A stretch of DNA of 5,588 bases from Trebonia sp. Its GTDB lineage: Bacteria > Actinomycetota > Actinomycetes > Streptosporangiales > Streptosporangiaceae. Positions 5,003 through 5,588 of the stretch are shown here, piece after piece; the first letter of the stretch is position 1; each line of letters opens with the position of its first letter. The position numbers and the translations under genes are program-made. The stretch covers positions 1 through 5,588 of the forward strand of contig JASHXJ010000381.1 of assembly GCA_030043595.1 (NCBI GenBank). The letters are read 5' to 3'. The notes below the pieces were generated by a model. It was given only the letters and a program-made list of their open reading frames with translations. It did not search any database and had not been told where the DNA came from.

Positions 5003-5588
5003 ATGTCTTCCGAACGAGCCGCGGCGCCTCTCCTGCCCTTCGTCGCCGCCCAGCCGCTGACTGACCACCACTGCCACGGCGTGCTGCGCGAGGCCGGGGA
5101 TCTCGAAGCGCTGCTCACCGAGGGCGCGGGCGGCGCGGGCGCGGGCGGGACCGCGTTCGACTCGCTGGCGGGGCTGGCGTTCCGGCGGTGGTGCCCGCCG
5201 GTGCTCGACCTGCCCGGGCACGCCCCTGTCGCGGAGTACGAGAGGCGCCGCGCCGAGCTGGGCGCCGCGGAGGTGAACCGGCGGTTCCTTGCCGCCGCCG
5301 GGCTCGGCTCGCTGCTCGTGGACACCGGGTTCGCGCCGCAGGCACTGCTGTCCCCCGCCGAGACGGCCGCGCTCGCCGGGGCGGGTGCCTTCGAGGTCGT
5401 CCGGCTGGAGCAGGTCGCGGAGTCGCTGGCGGCCGCGGGAGTGAGCGCCCCGTCGAAGTTCCCTGACGCTTACCGGGCCGCGCTGGCGGCGCGGGTCACG
5501 TCGCCGATGTTCGGGGTGCCGGTCGTGGCGGTCAAGTCGATCGCGGCCTACCGGGTCGGGCTGGCGCTAGAGGGGCGGCGGCCGGCGG
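5003..5588 (+). CDS. FluG-type amidohydrolase family protein, N-terminal 195 residues (partial)
   Basis: ATG 5003 opens a frame that runs off the window. The N-terminus TDHHCHGV (20-27) holds the H-x-H metal-binding motif of TIM-barrel amidohydrolases (His23, His25). Conserved-looking blocks follow: TAFDSLAGLAFRRWCPPVLDL from ~49, AELGAAEVNRRFL from ~84, LLVDTGF from ~103, FEVVRLEQVAESL from ~130, and VKSIAAYR (177-184), whose Lys178 may face the active site. I recall this pattern from actinobacterial amidohydrolases related to the N-terminal domain of FluG, often next to a glutamine-synthetase-like gene, which cannot be checked here. The substrate is unknown. A GAAGGG Shine-Dalgarno sequence (4986-4991) is 11 bases from the ATG, slightly far. 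The second half, with the remaining metal ligands, is outside the window. Confidence 0.82.
   Translation, partial: MSSERAAAPLLPFVAAQPLTDHHCHGVLREAGDLEALLTEGAGGAGAGGTAFDSLAGLAFRRWCPPVLDLPGHAPVAEYERRRAELGAAEVNRRFLAAAGLGSLLVDTGFAPQALLSPAETAALAGAGAFEVVRLEQVAESLAAAGVSAPSKFPDAYRAALAARVTSPMFGVPVVAVKSIAAYRVGLALEGRRPA

Noticed and set aside
1..5588. tRNA, rRNA or CRISPR array
   Set aside because: I saw no cloverleaf, rRNA-like stretch or regularly spaced identical repeats on either strand.

Overview
The window is GC-rich with strong G/C bias at third codon positions, GTG starts, Ala/Gly/Pro-rich proteins, a SpoIIAB-type ATPase and short AT-rich promoter gaps. This points to an actinobacterium (Streptomyces/Streptosporangiales-like). 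The sequence alone does not support a closer placement.

Layout, left to right. Positions 1-85 are probably the last 27 codons of a plus-strand gene with an Ala/Gly-rich C-terminus. It converges, across two hairpins (98-167), on a large minus-strand gene (177-2507). That gene encodes a 776-residue protein with a Pro-rich cytoplasmic half, one transmembrane helix and an extracytoplasmic beta-propeller of about seven repeats. Positions 2508-3267 hold no confident gene but are rich in structure: three consecutive stem-loops plus a palindrome (2733-2857), a second long inverted repeat (3062-3133), G-runs with an imperfect 26-base duplication (3137-3238), and one small plus-strand ORF with a good ribosome binding site (2928-3308).

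The most interesting locus is a two-gene minus-strand unit at 3268-4327. A leaderless-looking XRE-type helix-turn-helix gene has a palindrome at its promoter. Its stop overlaps, by 8 bases, the start of a ClpP-fold gene. By alignment to E. coli ClpP from memory, that ClpP has lost Ser, His and Asp of the catalytic triad and the oxyanion-hole glycines, and it carries a Pro-rich N-terminal extension of about 78 residues. It looks like a translationally coupled regulator plus pseudoprotease pair.

Upstream on the minus strand is an anti-sigma/SpoIIAB-like HATPase gene (4387-4857). It is divergent, across an AT-rich 145-base gap with inverted repeats, from a plus-strand amidohydrolase gene cut off by the window end (5003-5588). 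Sigma-factor partner switching, XRE control and Clp-type proteolysis are all regulatory themes, but no functional link between these genes is shown by the sequence beyond the coupling of the HTH and ClpP-like genes.
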